Below are positions 60,508-64,000 of a stretch of 64,000 nt of DNA, piece after piece. The DNA is from Brotonthovivens ammoniilytica. GTDB taxonomy: Bacteria; Bacillota; Clostridia; Lachnospirales; Lachnospiraceae. The notes beneath the pieces were generated by a model. That model worked only from the letters and a program-made list of their open reading frames with translations. It did not search any database and was not told the origin of the DNA. Position 1 is the first letter of the stretch; every line of letters starts with the position of its first letter. The stretch is taken from positions 124,001-188,000 of the forward strand of contig NZ_JAOQJQ010000001.1 in the NCBI RefSeq assembly GCF_025566885.1, in the 5' to 3' direction. The position numbers and the translations under genes are program-made.

Positions 60508-62028
60508 ATGGATTTTGTAGGAACCTTGTGGGCTATTGTGCCTCCTCTGGTAGCCATTATTCTGGCTTTTATTACCAAGGAAGTGTACATTTCGCTGTTT
60601 ACGGGCTGCCTTTTAGGCGGACTGTTTCTGGCGAAGTTTCATCCGTGGGAGACATTTACGACAATTGTAGATTCAACGGTGAACAATATTGATATGAACA
60701 TTATTATATTTGATGTTCTGCTTGGCATGATTATTGTACTTTTAGCCAGGTCCGGAGCGTCTAAAGCATACGGTGCATGGGCCAGCAGACGAATTAAATC
60801 AAAGCGGGGCTCTATGATCGCCACGTCGGTGCTGGGAGTTCTGATTTTTGTGGATGATTATTTTAATTGTCTGACTGTGGGGAATGTTATGCGGCCGGTT
60901 ACGGATAAACATAAAGTATCCCGGGCAAAACTGGCGTATTTGATTGATTCTACTGCGGCTCCGGTCTGTATTATTGCGCCTATATCCAGCTGGGCGGCAG
61001 CTGTATCCAGCTATGTGCCCCAGGAATATGATGTAAATGGCTTTCAGCTGTTTTTAAATGCAATTCCTTACAATTTATATGCAATTCTGACATTAGTAAT
61101 GGTGTTCTTTACCAGCGCCATGCTGCTGGATTTCGGGAAAATGAAACAGCATGAAATCAATGCGGCAAATGGTGATTTATTTACCACCGGGGATGAGTTT
61201 AAAGAGATGTCGGAAAGTGAACTGCAGGGAAGTGATAAAGGACGGGTAACAGATCTTTTAGTACCGATTTTTGTATTAATCGGTACGGCAGTTTTCGGAA
61301 TGATTTATACTGGTTATTTAAATGGGGGCGCTAATGTAGTGGATGCATTTGCCAACTGCAACGCATCTTTGTCTTTAGTATTTGCAACCTTTGTAACCCT
61401 TGTTGTAATGCTTTTTATGTATGTGCCCCGTAAAATTGTAAAGTTTCAGGACTTTATGGGCAGTCTCGTGGAAGGCTTTAAGCTTATGGTTCCGGCGCTG
61501 CTGGTACTGACACTTGCGTGGACGCTTAAGGGATTAGTAGATCAGCTGGATGTGGCAGCCTTTGTAACCGGAATCTTTGGACAGGGGGCTGCATTTAATG
61601 CCTTTATGCCCCTGGCAATGTTTGCCATCAGCATTTTCCTGGGATTTTCCACAGGTACAAGCTGGGGAACCATGGGTATTATGATTCCAATTGCAGTGCC
61701 TATGTGTTACAATGCTCCTACCACAATGGTTATTTGTGTGGCTGCTATTATGGCAGGCTGTGTGTGTGGAGATCATGTTTCACCAATTTCGGATACAACG
61801 ATTATGTCATCCACTGGAGCGCAGAGTAATCACATTAACCATGTGCAGACGCAGATGCAGTATGCGGCCGTTGTTGTAGCTGTCTGTGTGGTGGGATATA
61901 TTATTTCCGGACTGACACAGTCCTGGCTGATATCCCTGCCTGTTTCTATTGTGATACTGCTGGCAGTGCTGTTGTTTATTAATGCAAAAGAGAAGCGGAA
62001 AGGTGCAGTTGTCAATGAAGCTGATTAA
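60508..62028 (+). CDS. NhaC-family transporter, probably for lysine
   Basis: A 506-aa protein with about 12 membrane segments, of the NhaC Na+/H+ antiporter-like family. Conserved features are VDDYFNCLTVGNVMRPV, STAAPVCIIAPISSWAAA and STGTSWGTMGIMIPIAVPM (paired polar hairpin regions), and CGDHVSPISDTTIMSS. By sequence alone it would be an Na+/H+ or amino-acid/Na+ carrier. The lysine riboswitch immediately upstream supports lysine uptake, as proposed for other riboswitch-linked NhaC proteins. AAGGAG precedes the ATG. Confidence 0.88.
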   Translation: MDFVGTLWAIVPPLVAIILAFITKEVYISLFTGCLLGGLFLAKFHPWETFTTIVDSTVNNIDMNIIIFDVLLGMIIVLLARSGASKAYGAWASRRIKSKRGSMIATSVLGVLIFVDDYFNCLTVGNVMRPVTDKHKVSRAKLAYLIDSTAAPVCIIAPISSWAAAVSSYVPQEYDVNGFQLFLNAIPYNLYAILTLVMVFFTSAMLLDFGKMKQHEINAANGDLFTTGDEFKEMSESELQGSDKGRVTDLLVPIFVLIGTAVFGMIYTGYLNGGANVVDAFANCNASLSLVFATFVTLVVMLFMYVPRKIVKFQDFMGSLVEGFKLMVPALLVLTLAWTLKGLVDQLDVAAFVTGIFGQGAAFNAFMPLAMFAISIFLGFSTGTSWGTMGIMIPIAVPMCYNAPTTMVICVAAIMAGCVCGDHVSPISDTTIMSSTGAQSNHINHVQTQMQYAAVVVAVCVVGYIISGLTQSWLISLPVSIVILLAVLLFINAKEKRKGAVVNEAD

Positions 62029-62617
62029 TGTACCATATCTGGACCAGACCTGCGAAGCGCCAACCGGATGCGAGAGCGTTACCGCAGTGATGCTGCTTCG
62101 GTATCTGGGGCGGCAGATATCTATTCAGGAGTTTGTGGATGAGTATCTGGAAAAGGAAGATTTCAAAGAAATAGACGGAGAAGTCTGGGGACCGGATCCT
62201 TATGAGAAATTTGCCGGAAATCCTTATGATTCCGATTCTATGGGCTGCTATGCTCCGGTGATCTGTAAGGCTCTTGAAAAAATAATCGGTGATGAATATC
62301 ATGTGATTGACGAGACCGGAAGCAGTATTGAGAAACTAATGGAAACTTATATCAACCATGATATGCCTGTGGTTTTCTGGGCTACCATCAATTTACGGGA
62401 TATGATAACCGGGCCGGACTGGCGGCTTTTTGGTTCCGGGAAAAAATTTACCTGGAGATCTAATGAACACTGTATGCTGCTTGTGGGATACGACGAAGAG
62501 CATTATATATTTAACGATCCCTGGGAAAATAACGGAGTAATACGCTATCCAAAAGAACTGGTAAAAGACCGCTATGAAAAGCAGTACAGCCAGGCAGTGG
62601 GACTTATAAAAAAATAA
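62015..62617 (+). CDS. C39-like cysteine peptidase domain protein
   Basis: A 200-aa papain-like (peptidase_C39_2) protein. Catalytic Cys in EAPTGCESVTAVMLL (residue about 16), His in SNEHCMLLVGYD and Asp/Asn in YIFNDPWE. The start at ATG 62015 lies inside the nhaC end, with AAGGTG 9 nt before; upstream ATG 61982 is less likely. There is no signal peptide from this start. Its role is unknown; it is co-expressed with the lysine-controlled transporter. Confidence 0.82.
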   Translation: MKLINVPYLDQTCEAPTGCESVTAVMLLRYLGRQISIQEFVDEYLEKEDFKEIDGEVWGPDPYEKFAGNPYDSDSMGCYAPVICKALEKIIGDEYHVIDETGSSIEKLMETYINHDMPVVFWATINLRDMITGPDWRLFGSGKKFTWRSNEHCMLLVGYDEEHYIFNDPWENNGVIRYPKELVKDRYEKQYSQAVGLIKK

Positions 62618-62627
62618 AACAGTGATT

Positions 62628-62651
62628 CAAGTCTCGCTCTCGCGAGACTTG
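62628..62651. repeat. Dispersed hairpin repeat, copy B
   Basis: CAAGTCTCGC-TCTC-GCGAGACTTG, a perfect 10-bp stem with 4-nt loop. It corresponds to the second hairpin of the repeat at 47898-47949. The partner sequence (GACAGCTTAAGTC...AGCTGAC) lies inside the terminator loop that follows. Confidence 0.55.
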
Positions 62652-62657
62652 GTGTTG

Positions 62658-62725
62658 ATATAAAAAAGAACGGATGACAGCTTAAGTCAGATCATAGCTG
62701 ACAGGCAGTCCGTTCTTTTTTATAT
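62658..62725 (+). terminator. Terminator after the C39 peptidase gene
   Basis: A perfect 17-bp stem (62658-62674 / 62709-62725) rich in A on the left and T on the right, usable in both directions. Confidence 0.85.
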
Positions 62726-62907
62726 TAAGAAAACCGGATCAGTTTTTTGGGAAAACAGACCTTTCAAAGACCTTTTAATAAGATGAATGTGTCTGCCAAT
62801 TCCGGGGAAAATTAGGATTTTACAAAAAGGTTTTTTTCTGGTAAACTAGCAAAAGAGAAAAAACAGAGAACAAATGTTTGGATAAAATTTGATCAAAGGG
62901 GAAACAA

Positions 62908-64000
62908 ATGGCAGTAAAGACAACATATGATGCCGGCAGTATTTCCGTGCTGGAAGGATTAGAAGCAGTGCGCAAGCGCCCGGGTATGTATATAGGAAGT
63001 GTGTCCAGAAAAGGTTTAAATCATTTGATTTATGAAATTGTAGATAATGCAGTGGACGAGCATCTTGCCGGGGCCTGTGACAGAATCCATGTAACACTTG
63101 AAAAAGACGGTTCCTGTACCGTGGAAGATAACGGCCGGGGAATTCCGGTAGGAATGCATGAGAAGGGGATGTCCGCAGCCCGTCTGGTATTTACCACACT
63201 TCATGCAGGAGGTAAATTTGATGATTCGGCTTATAAGACAAGCGGCGGACTGCATGGTGTGGGTTCTTCTGTTGTAAATGCATTATCTGTTTATATGGAT
63301 GTGCAGATCAGCAGGGACGGAGCCGTACATCACGACCGTTATGAAAGAGGCATTCCGGTGGTTGCATTAGAAGACGGGCTTTTGCCGGTGCTTTCTAAAA
63401 CCAGAAAGACCGGTACAAAAATTAATTTTCTTCCGGATCCGGAAATCTTTGAGCGGACAGATTTTAAAGGGGAGGAAGTAAAAAGCAGACTTCATGAGAC
63501 AGCATATTTGAATCCTGATCTGACTATTATTTATGATGATCTGCGCCGGGAGACGCCGGAGCATGTGGAATATCATGAAGAAGAGGGGATTATCGGTTTT
63601 GTAAAGGATTTGAATAAAAAGTCTGAGGTGATACATGAGGTGGTTTATCTGAAGGGAGAGGCTGATGGGATTGCTGTGGAGGCTGCTTTTCAGTATACCA
63701 ATGAGTTTCACGAAAATATTCTGGGGTTTTGTAATAATATTTACAATGCAGAGGGCGGAACTCACATTACAGGTTTTAAAACAACGGTTACAACAGTGAT
63801 AAATCAGTATGCCAGAGAGCTTGGAATTTTAAAGGAAAAGGATTCTAACTTTACCGGGGCCGATGTGCGAAACGGGATGACGGCGGTTGTATCTGTAAAG
63901 CATCCGGCACCCAGGTTTGAAGGCCAGACGAAGACAAAGCTTGATAATCAGGATGCGGCCCGGGTAACCGGAAAGGTAACAAATGAAGAAATTCAGCTGT
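62908..64000 (+). CDS. Type IIA topoisomerase ATPase subunit (GyrB/ParE), 3' end outside the window
   Basis: About 364 residues are visible of an expected ~640. GHKL ATPase motifs: VLEGLEAVRKRPGMYIGS, YEIVDNAVDEHLAG (catalytic Glu/Asn), VEDNGRGIPVG, LHAGGKFDDSAYKTSGGLHGVG, then the transducer domain with EGGTHITGFKTTVT. AAAGGGG precedes ATG 62908. The SVSRKGLNHLIYE wording is, as I recall, commoner in the second GyrB/ParE of Lachnospiraceae than in the gyrB next to dnaA, so ParE is possible. The parC/gyrA partner should follow. Confidence 0.92.
   Translation, partial: MAVKTTYDAGSISVLEGLEAVRKRPGMYIGSVSRKGLNHLIYEIVDNAVDEHLAGACDRIHVTLEKDGSCTVEDNGRGIPVGMHEKGMSAARLVFTTLHAGGKFDDSAYKTSGGLHGVGSSVVNALSVYMDVQISRDGAVHHDRYERGIPVVALEDGLLPVLSKTRKTGTKINFLPDPEIFERTDFKGEEVKSRLHETAYLNPDLTIIYDDLRRETPEHVEYHEEEGIIGFVKDLNKKSEVIHEVVYLKGEADGIAVEAAFQYTNEFHENILGFCNNIYNAEGGTHITGFKTTVTTVINQYARELGILKEKDSNFTGADVRNGMTAVVSVKHPAPRFEGQTKTKLDNQDAARVTGKVTNEEIQL

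Noticed and set aside
1..64000. CRISPR arrays, tRNA or rRNA genes
   Set aside because: No regularly spaced short repeats with unique spacers were seen; the only tRNA-like T-arm is that of the tmRNA; the tandem repeat at 46535 has no spacers.

Overview
The window looks like the chromosome of an anaerobic, low-to-mid G+C Clostridia, most likely a Lachnospiraceae (Clostridium cluster XIVa) gut bacterium. This rests on a Firmicutes-type PurF with propeptide, a tmRNA next to smpB, T-box and lysine-riboswitch control, GAGGTG/AGGAGG ribosome binding sites, oxygen-sensitive glycyl-radical and Fe-S flavoenzymes, and codon use. I ran no searches; all family calls are made by reading motifs.

Layout. 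(1) 0.2-9.2 kb is housekeeping on the + strand: purC-purF-purB, eno, secG, rnr, smpB and the tmRNA gene. (2) 9.2-12.7 kb is a small accessory stretch behind the tmRNA gene: a frameshifted mini-gene, a small protein whose start codon appears mutated to ATA, a secreted nuclease lipoprotein and a PucR-type regulator. (3) 12.75-45.1 kb is a large catabolic region. On the + strand it has a dedicated acyl carrier protein, butyrate-kinase-type acyl kinase, MFS carrier, Fe-S flavoprotein, an OYE/dienoyl-CoA-reductase-type enzyme, a NuoG-GltD fusion and a NuoF-like protein. Then come AcpS, phosphate acetyl- and butyryltransferases, a glycyl radical enzyme with its activase, a flavodoxin-ferredoxin protein, a CocE/NonD hydrolase, a 3-hydroxyacyl-CoA dehydrogenase and a second MFS carrier. 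The right half has a fumarate-reductase-like flavoprotein, GPH transporter, second CocE/NonD hydrolase, thiolase, LysR regulator, cupin, SDR and an M24-family protein. (4) 45.2-49 kb holds mtnK and mtnN, separated by a 124-bp mosaic tandem repeat, and an MBL-fold lipoprotein. (5) 49-53 kb holds a LysR gene, two decayed genes, a cupin and an iron alcohol dehydrogenase. (6) 53.2-64 kb holds a tryptophan T-box with a TrpB2-type gene and a nitroreductase, a two-component system, hisH-hisF, ung, a lysine riboswitch with an NhaC-family transporter, a C39 peptidase and the start of a gyrB/parE gene.

How the catabolic region may work (inference). Two or three transporters import an organic acid or ester-like compound. 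CocE-type hydrolases, the M24 protein and the glycyl radical enzyme would cleave or rearrange it. The OYE/Nuo-like complex and the FrdA-like flavoprotein would carry out ene reductions. The hydroxyacyl-CoA dehydrogenase and thiolase would run a beta-oxidation-like shortening, and phosphotransacylases plus the acyl kinase would recover ATP. The substrate cannot be named from sequence. An ACP, its own phosphopantetheinyl transferase and a glycyl radical enzyme without the usual GCxE active-site glutamate make this the most interesting part of the window. A 20-bp palindrome covers the -35 of the first promoter, and a different 28-bp motif shared by two divergent promoters suggests one regulon.
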